From the NCBI RefSeq assembly GCF_001426565.1, contig NZ_LMFA01000026.1:343076-407075 (forward strand): 64,000 nucleotides of DNA. The letters run 5' to 3'. The first letter of the stretch is position 1. Each line of letters starts with the position of its first letter. Shown here one piece after another: positions 7,923 to 16,425 of the stretch. A program made the position numbers and the translations under genes. The DNA is from Rhizobium sp. Root482 (GTDB taxonomy: Bacteria > Pseudomonadota > Alphaproteobacteria > Rhizobiales > Rhizobiaceae). The notes beneath the pieces are model-generated. The model had not been told where the DNA came from and made no database searches. It was given only the letters and a program-made list of their open reading frames with translations.

Positions 7923-9599
7923 TCACTCGACCCATAGCAGCCCGCCAGCAACCAGGCCCTTCAGGTGGCGATCGACCGAAATCCGGTCTTCGCAGGTGTG
8001 GAAGCGGCCAAGGCAATGGTCGCTGAGGGCAACGAGGTCGCGATATTTCGGCGAGGTCGGCAGCTTGGCTGCTGCGATCAGCCGGGGGATCAGGAAAGTG
8101 GCGTCTTCGGGCTGGTCGAGGCCCGAGAAGTCGATCGGCGTGTCATAGGCGTGGACGGCGTAATAGGTCTCGTAGATTTTCGAGCGCAGGTCCGTGAGCA
8201 GATTTTCCGGCGAACTCGAAAGCACCATGTCGCGCGTCGCAACGGATTGATGGTCGCCGAACTCCATGACCAGGGTTCCGCGCGGGCCGGGCTCTGCTTT
8301 TCTCTTCCCGAGGAAGGCCTGCAGATCCTGCCGCGCAAGCGCGATACGGCGCATATATTCGTTGAGGTCCGCCGACTTGTTGTAGTGCGACGCAGGCTCT
8401 TTCGGCTCCGGCAGGAGAACGGATTCATAGGGTGCATGCGTGAACATGGTTTGAATGGCAATGAAGAGAGGGCGGCCGTCTTCCTTCCGATGCTTTTCGA
8501 TCAGCGCGTTCACATAGTCGAAATACACCTTGTCGCGGACGCTCATCGGCTCGTGGCCGGTCGTCTCGGCACCGAATACCTCCTGAAAGCCGATGGATTT
8601 CAGGAACGGACCTTCGTTGAACGCAATCGTCGGCATCGGCATGACGGTGATGGTGCGGTATCCGCATCGCGCCAGAACTTCGGGCAGTGCGCCCTTGATT
8701 CTTCCGTCTAGCACGCGGGTGACATAAGCGGCCTGCCAGCCGAAATCGGCGCTGGAAAGGCTCGTCAGGACCGTGAAATTCGTCATCCATGTGCCACCAC
8801 CAACCGTCTCGACATAGAGCGGCTTGATGGTGCCGTCGTCCGACCGGTAACTGTCCGTCACGGCTTTCGGGAATGAAAGCTCAGGAAAAACCAGCGGCGA
8901 TGACTGGCTTTCCGAAAGGATCATCATGAAATCCGGCTTGCTGCGATCCGCACCGCAATCGGCCGTGTTCGCCATGGCCACCGAGCCGTCGATATGGTCG
9001 AACTTTCTTGCAAGCGGAACCCAGCCGATCATGTCGGGCACATTGGCGAAGGACAGCGGGAACGCGGAGGCGTTATAGCCCGCGACATAGGGCAGAAAGT
9101 CGGCCTCGCGCGGATCATGAGAAGGATGGGCGGCGTAGGCGGTGGCAAAGGCCACGACGAAGGCTGGCGCACCAGCGCGCCAGCGGAAGCGCAAGGGACG
9201 CTCGCGGCGATAGAGAAATGTCAGGCAACCGATGGCGATCGCAACAGCCAGAAGCGAGAGGACACCGATGGAAGTATAGTTCGCCAGCAGGAATTTCACC
9301 GTGGCGGCATCGGTTCCGGTGAAGACGAAGTCAAAGAGATGCAGCGCCAACCCCTTGAGGCGGAACTTTACCGCGGAGACGATGGCCAGCAGAATGACGA
9401 TCGTTCCAGCCGTGTAGAGTGAGAAGACGACGCGTTTGGTGGCGAGGAAAACAATGGCCGAAAAGGCGAATGTGAAGGCGAACGTATAGGGCATGAAGCG
9501 CCAGCGCGTATCGAAATAGCGAACCAGCAGAAAATAGGCCACCGCGCCAACGACGAGCGCGACCGCCTCGAAACTGAAAAGCACTTTTCGGTTGAACAT
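7923..9599 (-). CDS. Membrane-anchored sulfatase/phosphoglycerol transferase-like enzyme
   Basis: A 558-residue protein. About five hydrophobic segments in the first 170 residues are followed by an alkaline-phosphatase/sulfatase-fold domain beginning near residue 225 (DFMMILSESQSSP), with a later conserved FGDHQS metal-binding motif. This layout is that of LtaS/OpgB-type phosphoglycerol or phosphoethanolamine transferases, which modify membrane glycans or lipids on the periplasmic face. The substrate cannot be told from sequence; cyclic glucan or lipid modification are candidates in rhizobia. It converges on the proV gene with a 32-base gap. A Pho-box-like repeat lies just upstream, hinting at phosphate control. 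Confidence 0.75.
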   Translation of the reverse strand: MFNRKVLFSFEAVALVVGAVAYFLLVRYFDTRWRFMPYTFAFTFAFSAIVFLATKRVVFSLYTAGTIVILLAIVSAVKFRLKGLALHLFDFVFTGTDAATVKFLLANYTSIGVLSLLAVAIAIGCLTFLYRRERPLRFRWRAGAPAFVVAFATAYAAHPSHDPREADFLPYVAGYNASAFPLSFANVPDMIGWVPLARKFDHIDGSVAMANTADCGADRSKPDFMMILSESQSSPLVFPELSFPKAVTDSYRSDDGTIKPLYVETVGGGTWMTNFTVLTSLSSADFGWQAAYVTRVLDGRIKGALPEVLARCGYRTITVMPMPTIAFNEGPFLKSIGFQEVFGAETTGHEPMSVRDKVYFDYVNALIEKHRKEDGRPLFIAIQTMFTHAPYESVLLPEPKEPASHYNKSADLNEYMRRIALARQDLQAFLGKRKAEPGPRGTLVMEFGDHQSVATRDMVLSSSPENLLTDLRSKIYETYYAVHAYDTPIDFSGLDQPEDATFLIPRLIAAAKLPTSPKYRDLVALSDHCLGRFHTCEDRISVDRHLKGLVAGGLLWVE

Positions 9600-9613
9600 C
9601 GCTCAGGATCCGG

Positions 9614-9631
9614 CTGACATAAAACTGTCAT
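9614..9631 (+). promoter_or_regulatory. Pho-box-like direct repeat
   Basis: CTGACAT (9614-9620), AAAA, CTGTCAT (9625-9631): two heptamers with 11-base periodicity, one mismatch from the PhoB consensus CTGTCAT-N4-CTGTCAT. It lies 14 bases upstream of the sulfatase-like gene but points away from it (rightward). The match is seen; a PhoB role is inferred. Confidence 0.5.
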
Positions 9632-9642
9632 ACGGCAACAGC

Positions 9643-9674
9643 TTTGACGATGGATTAAAGCATTTGCTAAAATG
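9643..9674 (+). promoter_or_regulatory. Candidate rightward sigma-70 promoter in the sulfatase/GS intergenic region
   Basis: A TTGACG hexamer and a TAAAAT hexamer preceded by TGC (extended -10) are spaced about 18 bases apart on the plus strand, in the same direction as the Pho-box-like repeat. No plus-strand protein gene follows; 9748-9796 can fold (arms GCTTGATC and GATCAAGC enclosing an inner CGACC/GGTCG hairpin). This could drive a small or antisense RNA; the evidence is weak. Confidence 0.25.
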
Positions 9675-9809
9675 CAATCTAACCGTGGTTCCAGCCGAAC
9701 AACCGCTTGAAAACTGCACCATTCAGAAGCAGATCGAACTTCCGATAGCTTGATCCTCCGACCGTGGTCGAACACCGCCCGACCAAGCGATCAAGCCATA
9801 ACATGCCCG

Positions 9810-11123
9810 TCAGTATGCGCTTTCATAGGCCGCGCAGATTTCGGCCTGGGTCTTGCCGGCCAGATAGGCGATCTCGCCTTCCTTGTGCTTGACATAGACA
9901 TCCGCGAAGCCCTCCGGGAACCAGTCGCAGACCGTCCGGTTTTCCTTGAAGCGCAGAAGTGCCGCCTCGAGCGTCTGCGGCAGGCGGACATAGCCACGGG
10001 CGGCGAGAGCCTCCATGCCAAGCAGCGACAGATCCTCCTGCGTCGCCTCCGGCACGTCCAGGCCCTCTTCGATGCCCTGCACGCCGGCGTGGACGATGGC
10101 GGCAAGCGCCAGATGCGGGTTGGCGGCACCGTCGGCGGCGCGGAACTCGAAATTGAACTGGGCGGCGCGGGCGATATCGCTGATATCCGATACCGGGCAG
10201 ATGCGAACGGAGGCCTCGCGATCGCGAAAACCGAGATTGTTGAAGGCAGCGCTCCAGCGATGCGGCGTAAGCCGCAGATAGGACACGACGCTCGGCGCTG
10301 TGATAGCGATGATGGAATCGAGATATTTCAGGATGCCTGCGACGAATTTGCCGGCGACATCGGAAAGCTCGTGCTTGCCATCCGGATCGTGGGTAACCGG
10401 ATTTCCGGCCGCATCCAGCATGCTGATATGCACATGCACGCCGTTGCCGACGCCGGCCGGGTGGCGGATCGGCGTGAAGGTTGGATCATAGCCAAGCTCG
10501 CGCGCGACGAGGCCGACGAGTTCGCGGGTGATCAGCGAATGGTCGGCGATGGTGACGCCCTTCTGCGGGCCCATCGTGACTTCGAACTGGCCGGCGCCGA
10601 ACTCCTTGAGGATCGTGTCGGGCGTGACGCCCGCCTCGCGCATGGCGGCGACGATCGCCTCGCAGAAATGCCGCTCCTCCTGGAAGCCGCCGAGCGTGAA
10701 AGCCTTGCCGACGTCCGAGACCAGATGCTTGATCTGGAACTCATGTTCGAAGGCACCGTAGAGGGTCACGCCCGCCACTCTTTGCAGACGCTCCAACGCT
10801 GCCTCGAGGATCGAGCGCGTGCAGAACTCCCAAGGCCTGCCGTCGGTATAGCGGATATTGCCGAGCACGAAGTTCTCGTTCGGCGCCCCTTCCTCGCTCT
10901 CGATGCTGACGCTGGTGGCCGGATCGGGGATGAGCACGAGATCGCCGAGCGAGCCGAACGGGCTTTCGGCAATGTTGTCGAAACAGGTGATCTGCACATT
11001 GGTCGGCGTCCAGCCGACGCCACGCCTCAGGCGCTTTTCCATCTGCGCCAGCGGAAAGGCCTTGCCGCGCACCTTGCCGGACAGGTCGCCACAGCAGGCG
11101 ACCATCATTTCTTCACGTTTCAT
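9810..11123 (-). CDS. Glutamine synthetase family protein (gamma-glutamyl ligase type)
   Basis: A 437-residue GS-fold enzyme. GS motifs are visible: EHEFQIKH, FGAGQFEVTMGP, GVGNGVHVHISM and SYLRLTPHRWSAAFNNLGFRDREASVR. Its length is shorter and its sequence diverged from GlnA, like the PuuA/GlnA3/GlnT group that gamma-glutamylates amines. It overlaps the rpiR gene by 11 bases on the same strand, so the regulator and ligase are co-transcribed and diverge from the hydrolase/Liv operon. By context it may attach glutamate to an amine or act on a breakdown product of the imported compound; it is unlikely to be the housekeeping ammonia-assimilating enzyme. A GGGGA site precedes 11123. Confidence 0.85.
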   Translation of the reverse strand: MKREEMMVACCGDLSGKVRGKAFPLAQMEKRLRRGVGWTPTNVQITCFDNIAESPFGSLGDLVLIPDPATSVSIESEEGAPNENFVLGNIRYTDGRPWEFCTRSILEAALERLQRVAGVTLYGAFEHEFQIKHLVSDVGKAFTLGGFQEERHFCEAIVAAMREAGVTPDTILKEFGAGQFEVTMGPQKGVTIADHSLITRELVGLVARELGYDPTFTPIRHPAGVGNGVHVHISMLDAAGNPVTHDPDGKHELSDVAGKFVAGILKYLDSIIAITAPSVVSYLRLTPHRWSAAFNNLGFRDREASVRICPVSDISDIARAAQFNFEFRAADGAANPHLALAAIVHAGVQGIEEGLDVPEATQEDLSLLGMEALAARGYVRLPQTLEAALLRFKENRTVCDWFPEGFADVYVKHKEGEIAYLAGKTQAEICAAYESAY

Positions 11124-12012
11124 CTGCGTCCCCGTTGATCCTGTCCTGGTCATAGCCCGGCATCGCAAAGCGGATGCCGTCCCAATCCTTGATGCGTTTC
11201 TGCGTTGCTTCCCAATCGGTCTCCGAGACGCGCACGATCAGCGCCTCGACGAGCGCCATGGCAGCGATCACCGTATCCCAGGCCGTGCCGGCATCGATCG
11301 GAAGTGCGACGACATGATCGGCGCTGCGGGCGGCGGGCGACATCCACTTATCTGTAATGACGACGATCGTTGCGCCGCGCTCCCCGGCAATCGTCTCGGC
11401 AAGCCGCGAGAGGCTGTTCTGGTAGCGCCGGAAGTCAAAGAGCAGCACCACATCCTTCCTGCGCATCCGCAGCACGTGCTCCGGCCAGAATTCCGGATTG
11501 TCAGCCATATGGTAGATGCCGCTGCGGATCTGCCGGAGATGGGTCGACAGAAAGGAGGCGATGCTGTCGCTGACTCGCCCGCCAAGCAGGAAGATGTTGC
11601 GCGAGGGGTCGGCGAGCAGCGCCGCAAGACTGTCGAACTGCGCCTGCGACACCGTCTCCGTCATCTCCCGCAAAACGGTCGAGATGCGCGAGGCATATTC
11701 CGACAGGAATTCCGACTGGCCAACCGGCTTCTGGCTGGATTTGAGGTCGAGCGGCGAGCGCTGGCCCTCCTTGAGTTCGGCAATCAGTTGCCGCTGCAGG
11801 TCCTGAAAGCCGCTACAGCCGATCTTGCTGACGAAGCGGGTGATCGAGGGCGCGCTGACGCCGGTCTTCGCCGCCAGTTCCTGGATGCTTTCAAGGCCGG
11901 TGAAGGGATAATCGGCGAGAATGGCATTGGCGATCTTGCGTTCGCTGGCCGTCAGCTGCGCTGCGGCCTCGCGTATCCTCGTACGGATCGTCGATGATTT
12001 ACCATCGGTCAT
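11113..12012 (-). CDS. MurR/RpiR-family transcriptional regulator
   Basis: A 299-residue regulator. The N-terminal HTH_6 domain (residues 1-77; TGVSAPSITRFVSKIG recognition helix) is followed by a SIS domain (about 125-255), which in this family binds phosphosugars or other small ligands. It is transcribed ahead of the GS-like gene and divergently from the N-formylglutamate amidohydrolase-like gene, so it most likely controls both units. In rhizobia, RpiR proteins often regulate catabolism of non-sugar compounds, so the SIS ligand here need not be a sugar phosphate. Confidence 0.9.
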   Translation of the reverse strand: MTDGKSSTIRTRIREAAAQLTASERKIANAILADYPFTGLESIQELAAKTGVSAPSITRFVSKIGCSGFQDLQRQLIAELKEGQRSPLDLKSSQKPVGQSEFLSEYASRISTVLREMTETVSQAQFDSLAALLADPSRNIFLLGGRVSDSIASFLSTHLRQIRSGIYHMADNPEFWPEHVLRMRRKDVVLLFDFRRYQNSLSRLAETIAGERGATIVVITDKWMSPAARSADHVVALPIDAGTAWDTVIAAMALVEALIVRVSETDWEATQKRIKDWDGIRFAMPGYDQDRINGDADET

Positions 12013-12070
12013 CGGATTTCGTTCCCTTTGTTGCGGCGGATATTTGCTCCATGAAAAAAATTAGTCAAAT

Positions 12071-12104
12071 GGAAAATTTCGATTGACTATGATCGAAAAA
12101 TTTC
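12071..12104. promoter_or_regulatory. Paired GAAAA(A)TTTC elements in a divergent promoter
   Basis: GGAAAATTTC (12071-12080) and GAAAAATTTC (12095-12104) are near-palindromic AT-rich copies about 24 bases apart, roughly two helical turns, in the region between rpiR and the divergent hydrolase operon. They are plausible dimer sites for the RpiR protein; no direct evidence. Confidence 0.35.
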
Positions 12105-12153
12105 TTTGACTGCCGGTCATTGAAACCACGCCGCCGGCTGCTTGCCGGGCCGC

Positions 12154-12987
12154 ATGACGGATCCGTTTTTCATGTTGAGATTCGCAGATCGAGACACGAC
12201 CAGATTGCTGCAGGCGGGCGACCCCGATCCCGTGGAATGGATCAACTCCAACGGCCACTCGTCGATTTTTCTCACCTGCGAACATGCCGGCCGCACCGTT
12301 CCGGCCGCACTCGGCGATCTCGGCATTCCCACTGCGGAGATGGATCGGCACATCGCCTATGACGTTGGAGCGGAAGCTCTTTCCCGGGGTCTTTCCGAGC
12401 GGCTCGACGCCTCGCTCGTCCTGCAGCGCTACAGCCGCCTGGTCATCGATTGCAACCGCCCTTTCGAGGCCAGGGACTGCTTTGTCACCGAGAGCGACGG
12501 CACGATTATTCCGGTGAATGCGGATATTGCCGATCTCGAACGCCGCCGGCGCTATGTGGAAATCCACCAGCCGCTGCACGAAGCGATCGCCGTCGCGCTC
12601 GACCAGCGGCTGGCGAGCGGCAAGCCGCTCTTTCTCGTCTCGGTTCACAGCTTCACCCCCCTCATGCGCGCGACCGGCGCAGTGCGGGATTTCGAGCTTG
12701 GCCTGCTCTACAACCGCGACCCTCGTCTTGCGGAACGGCTGGCCGAGACATTCCGCGCCGCCAATCCCGAAATGACCGTCAGGCTCAACGCGCCCTACCA
12801 GGTCAACGACATTTCCGACTACACGATCCCGGTGCACGGCGAGAGGCGCGGCATTGCGCATGTGCTTATCGAAGTGCGCAACGACCTTATCAACGATGCC
12901 CGCGGACAAGAGGATTGGGCCGACCGGCTTGCCGGCCCCTTGCGTCTTGCGGCAGAGAGCCTTGAAGGATTGAATGATGGCCGCTGA
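12154..12987 (+). CDS. N-formylglutamate amidohydrolase family protein
   Basis: A 277-residue metallohydrolase of the HutG/N-formylglutamate amidohydrolase family. The family motifs LTCEHAGRTVP (metal-binding Glu and His), RYSRLVIDCNRP, SVHSF and EVRNDLI are all present. HutG homologues remove formate from N-formylglutamate in histidine breakdown, but there are no other hut genes here, so the substrate is probably another N-acyl or amide intermediate. The start at 12154 is preferred; 12172 (MLRFADRD) with a GGAT site is an alternative. Its 3' end overlaps the next gene by 14 bases, indicating one operon. Confidence 0.83.
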   Translation: MTDPFFMLRFADRDTTRLLQAGDPDPVEWINSNGHSSIFLTCEHAGRTVPAALGDLGIPTAEMDRHIAYDVGAEALSRGLSERLDASLVLQRYSRLVIDCNRPFEARDCFVTESDGTIIPVNADIADLERRRRYVEIHQPLHEAIAVALDQRLASGKPLFLVSVHSFTPLMRATGAVRDFELGLLYNRDPRLAERLAETFRAANPEMTVRLNAPYQVNDISDYTIPVHGERRGIAHVLIEVRNDLINDARGQEDWADRLAGPLRLAAESLEGLNDGR

Positions 12988-13627
12988 CCATCTCACCACC
13001 CGCGACGTGCCGCTCGATCCGGCCGCCTCCGCCATCCTCTTCATCGACGTGCAGAATTTTTCCGTGCGCCGCGACGGCGGCGAGTTCAAGGATGTTTCCG
13101 ACGCGGATATTGCCGGCAAATACGGCTATTACTTCAAACGCATCCAGGATGTCGCCATCCCGAACATGCAGCGCCTGCTGTCTGGCTTCCGCAAGGCGGG
13201 CATCGAAGTGCTGCACACCACGATCGAAAGCCTGACGAAGGACGGCCGCGACCGCAGCCTCGACTACAAGATCACCGGCTTCAACGTGCCGAAGGGCTCC
13301 TGGGACGGCAAGGTGATCGACGAGCTTGCGCCGCTGGAGGACGAGATCGTCTTCCCGAAGAGCTCGTCCAGCGTCTTCGTCTCCACACATATCGACTACA
13401 CGCTGCGCAATCTCGGCGTGAAGCAGCTCGTGCTTTGCGGATTGCTGACCGACCAATGCGTGGAATCGGCAATCCGCGATGCCTGCGACCTCAACTATCT
13501 GGTAACCCTCGTGCCGGACGCCTGCGGCACCTATTCCCAGGAACGACACGATACCTCGCTCAGCGCCATCAAGGGCTATTGCCGGCAGATTTCGACCGAG
13601 GCACTACTGAAGGAAATCGGGCAGTAA
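12974..13627 (+). CDS. Isochorismatase-family cysteine hydrolase (copy 1)
   Basis: A 217-residue alpha/beta hydrolase of the isochorismatase fold. The expected Asp-Lys-Cys triad is visible: D in FIDVQNF, K in VPKGSWD, and C in LLTDQCVESAIRDA. The KGSWD...V-D-L-P segment resembles RutB (ureidoacrylate amidohydrolase), so hydrolysis of a carbamoyl or amide group is a reasonable guess. It overlaps the preceding amidohydrolase gene and is followed after 135 bases by the Liv-type binding protein gene. The start at 12974 (MMAAD) could also be 12977. Confidence 0.85.
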   Translation: MMAADHLTTRDVPLDPAASAILFIDVQNFSVRRDGGEFKDVSDADIAGKYGYYFKRIQDVAIPNMQRLLSGFRKAGIEVLHTTIESLTKDGRDRSLDYKITGFNVPKGSWDGKVIDELAPLEDEIVFPKSSSSVFVSTHIDYTLRNLGVKQLVLCGLLTDQCVESAIRDACDLNYLVTLVPDACGTYSQERHDTSLSAIKGYCRQISTEALLKEIGQ

Positions 13628-13762
13628 GGCCCGCACGGAAACCGACGGACCGATACGGACGGGACATAAGGAGCAATTGCAAGCGGGCCGCGCAAAAAAA
13701 CAAAAAAAGGCCGGACCGCCGATCACTTCACTGCCGAAAAGGCACCATTAAGGGGAACGACC

Positions 13763-14935
13763 ATGATGAAGACATCCAAACTGCTTCTGGCGGCAGCGAG
13801 CCTTGCGCTCGTCGCGTCCGCTGCCTCTGCCGATGACGACAAGATCGTGATCGGCGGCGCGTTGTCGATGACCGGCATCCAGGCGCCGCTCGACACGCCC
13901 GGCTACAACGGCGCGCTGGTCGCCGTGAAATATCTGAACGACAATGGCGGCGTGCTCGGCAAGCAGATCGAGTTCACCAATATCGACGGCAAGTCCGATC
14001 CGGTGACAGTCGGAAACGTCGCGGTCGAATTGATCGACAAGGGCGCCCAGGTCATCGTCGCACCCTGCGACTTCGATTTCGGTTCGCCGGCAAGCCGCGA
14101 AGCCCAGTCGGCGGGTCTGGTCGGCATCTCGACCTGCGCCTCCGACCCGCTCTACTCCTCCTGGTCGCTCGGCGACAAGCAGTTCACGCTCTCCATGTGG
14201 AACACCACGATGGGCGCGACGGCTGCCGATTTCGCCGTCAAGGAAAAGGGTTGGAAGACGGCCTATGTCGTCACCGACCAGTTCATCGCCTATACCAAGT
14301 CTCTATCGAAATATTTCGTCGAGCAGTTCAAGGCCGATGGCGGCGAGGTCATCCTCGAGGACACCTATACCAATGGTGACAACAACTTCTCCGCCCAGCT
14401 CGCGCGCCTCCAGGCGCTCGGCAAGAAACCGGACGTGATCTTCGTCTCATCCTACGGCACGGATATCGGCGTGATCATCCGGGCGCTCCGCGAAGTCGGC
14501 TACGATGCACCGATCCTCGGCGGCGATGCCTATGACGACCCGGCCATGCATGAAGCGCTCGGCGAAAAGTTCGGCAACGACGTCTATTTCGTCACGCATA
14601 CCTGGATGGGAGCCGGAGCGGATCCGGAAATGGAAAAGTTCATCGAGCTTTATACCACCATGCACGGCAAGGCGCCGGACACCTCCTTCGTCTCGACGGG
14701 CTGGGACACCATCATGATGATCGCCGAGGCAATCAAGGCGGCCGGTTCGACCGATGGCGCTGCCGTTGCCAAGGCGCTGGAAGACGGCCAGTTCAAGCTT
14801 CTGACCGGCGACCTCGACTATGGCACGGCGGAGGAAGGCCATGTGCCGAACAAGGCCGCGGCCCTCATCGAGCTCAAGGGCGGCAAGCCAAGCTTCGTCG
14901 GATGGCGCAAGCCCGAATCCCTGCCGAAGCCCTGA
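13763..14935 (+). CDS. Liv-type ABC transporter, periplasmic binding protein
   Basis: A 390-residue type I periplasmic binding protein of the branched-chain amino acid/amide (HAAT) class. The signal peptide is about residues 1-23 (MMKTSKLL ... ASAASA). The mature protein has the LivJ-like opening IVIGGALSMTG and the ligand loop SRE-AQSAGLVGISTCAS. An AAGGGGAA ribosome site lies six bases before 13763. Proteins of this class also bind amides, urea and short peptides; the flanking amidases suggest such a ligand, which is inferred. Confidence 0.9.
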   Translation: MMKTSKLLLAAASLALVASAASADDDKIVIGGALSMTGIQAPLDTPGYNGALVAVKYLNDNGGVLGKQIEFTNIDGKSDPVTVGNVAVELIDKGAQVIVAPCDFDFGSPASREAQSAGLVGISTCASDPLYSSWSLGDKQFTLSMWNTTMGATAADFAVKEKGWKTAYVVTDQFIAYTKSLSKYFVEQFKADGGEVILEDTYTNGDNNFSAQLARLQALGKKPDVIFVSSYGTDIGVIIRALREVGYDAPILGGDAYDDPAMHEALGEKFGNDVYFVTHTWMGAGADPEMEKFIELYTTMHGKAPDTSFVSTGWDTIMMIAEAIKAAGSTDGAAVAKALEDGQFKLLTGDLDYGTAEEGHVPNKAAALIELKGGKPSFVGWRKPESLPKP

Positions 14936-14946
14936 TCGGTTCCTTA

Positions 14947-14968
14947 GGGTCGGCTTTACAGCCGGCCC
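14947..14968 (+). other. Hairpin between binding-protein and ATPase genes
   Basis: GGGTCGGCT (14947-14955) pairs with AGCCGGCCC (14960-14968) over nine positions (one G-T pair) around a TTAC loop, with no U-run after it. The position just after the binding-protein stop suggests mRNA stabilisation or mild attenuation favouring binding-protein synthesis. Confidence 0.5.
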
Positions 14969-14986
14969 GCTACTTTCGGAAAAGCC

Positions 14987-15721
14987 ATGTCTGAAATGCG
15001 CCTTGCGATAAACGACGTGTCGGTGGAATTCGCCGGCCTGCGCGCCCTCGACCATGTATCGCTCTCTGTCCTGACCGGTGAGGCCATCGGCCTGATCGGC
15101 CCAAACGGCTCCGGCAAGACGACCCTCATCAATGCCATTACCGGCCAGGTAAAACTGGCAGGCGGCACGATCACCGCCGGCGAGACGGTGCTTTCGGGCC
15201 TCTCGCCGCGCCAGATCGCTCTTGCCGGCGTCAGCCGCTCGTTCCAGATCGTCCGGCTCTTCAACACGATGACCGTGCTGGAAAACGTGGAGGCCGCGGC
15301 ACTCGCCAAAGGCGCCTCCCGCGCCATCGCCGCCGAGCGCGCAAAAAGCCTGCTCAGCGAATTCAGCCTGATGGCCAAGGCGGATGAACTCGGCGAGAGC
15401 CTCAGCTACGGCGACAAGCGCCGGGTCGAGATTGCCCGCGCGCTTGCCGCCGAGCCGCGTTTCCTTTTACTCGACGAGCCGGCCGCCGGCATGAACGACG
15501 CCGAGACGGAAACACTGCTGCACACACTGTCCGAACTACCGAAGAAGCGCGGCCTCGGGCTTCTCATCATCGATCACGACATGGGCCTGATCATGCGTCT
15601 CTGCCATCGGCTGCATGTGCTTGCCACCGGCCGCACCATCGCGGAGGGCGATGCTGCTCATGTTCGCAGCCATCCGGCCGTCATCGAGGCCTATCTCGGC
15701 AAGGGGGCGGTCCATGCTTGA
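14987..15721 (+). CDS. Liv-type ABC transporter, ATP-binding protein (LivG-like)
   Basis: A 244-residue ATPase with Walker A (GPNGSGKTT), a signature region reading LSYGDKRRVEIARA, and Walker B (FLLLDEPAAGMND). The signature has LSYG where the canonical LSGGQ stands, which is common in LivG/UrtD-type ATPases. It overlaps the LivF-like gene by 8 bases. It energises the importer together with the second ATPase. Confidence 0.93.
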   Translation: MSEMRLAINDVSVEFAGLRALDHVSLSVLTGEAIGLIGPNGSGKTTLINAITGQVKLAGGTITAGETVLSGLSPRQIALAGVSRSFQIVRLFNTMTVLENVEAAALAKGASRAIAAERAKSLLSEFSLMAKADELGESLSYGDKRRVEIARALAAEPRFLLLDEPAAGMNDAETETLLHTLSELPKKRGLGLLIIDHDMGLIMRLCHRLHVLATGRTIAEGDAAHVRSHPAVIEAYLGKGAVHA

Positions 15722-16421
15722 TATTCGCGATCTCTCCGTCAGCTACGGCACGATCCGCGCGGTACGCGGCATCAGCTTCACCGTCGGCAAGGGCGAACTG
15801 GTGAGCCTGCTCGGAGCAAACGGCGCCGGCAAATCCTCGACCATCAAATGTATCGCCGGTGCGCTGAAGGCATCGGGCGGCTCGATCACGCTCGGCGGCA
15901 AGGACATCACTTCCGCCAGCCCCGAACAGGTGGTGCGCGCCGGGCTTGCCACCGTGCCCGAAACCCGCGACGTCTTCCCGGACCTGACGGTCGCCGAAAA
16001 CCTCATGCTCGGCGCCTATATCCACCGCCGCGACCAGGCCGGCAACCGCGAAAACCTCGAGCGCCTGCACACGCTCTTTCCGCGCCTCGCCGAACGCTCG
16101 CACCAGCCGGCCGGCACGCTTTCGGGCGGCGAGCAGCAGATGCTCGTCATCGCCCGCGCGCTGATGTCCCGTCCGACCGTGCTGCTGCTCGACGAACCCT
16201 CGCTCGGCCTCGCGCCGGCAATCGTGGAGCGCATTTTCGAGATGATCGAGACGCTGAAGACATCCGGCCTCACCATCCTGCTTGTCGAGCAGAACGTGAA
16301 CCAGGCGCTGGCCGTCGCCGACCGCGCCTATGTCATGCGGCTTGGCGCGATCGTCACATCCGGCACCGCCAACGAGATCCGCGCGACCAGCGATCTCAGC
16401 GCGCATTATCTGGGAGGCTGA
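15714..16421 (+). CDS. Liv-type ABC transporter, ATP-binding protein (LivF-like)
   Basis: A 235-residue ATPase with Walker A (GANGAGKSS), signature LSGGEQQML and Walker B (VLLLDEPSLGLAP); the ending DEPSLGLAP is typical of LivF. The start at 15714 overlaps the end of the LivG-like gene (ATGCTTGA), showing translational coupling. It forms a heterodimer with the preceding ATPase. Four bases separate it from the first permease gene. Confidence 0.93.
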   Translation: MLDIRDLSVSYGTIRAVRGISFTVGKGELVSLLGANGAGKSSTIKCIAGALKASGGSITLGGKDITSASPEQVVRAGLATVPETRDVFPDLTVAENLMLGAYIHRRDQAGNRENLERLHTLFPRLAERSHQPAGTLSGGEQQMLVIARALMSRPTVLLLDEPSLGLAPAIVERIFEMIETLKTSGLTILLVEQNVNQALAVADRAYVMRLGAIVTSGTANEIRATSDLSAHYLGG

Positions 16422-16425
16422 ACCC

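Noticed and set aside
9750..11138. 462-codon plus-strand frame opposite the glutamine-synthetase-like gene
   Set aside because: It is a shadow of the GS gene; composition is biased (Arg/Ala/Asp-rich) and no motif or ribosome site supports it.
13697..13713. Poly-A run before the Liv-type binding protein gene
   Set aside because: It might mark a terminator or slippage site, but no stable stem directly precedes it and the downstream gene has its own ribosome site; nothing firm can be said.
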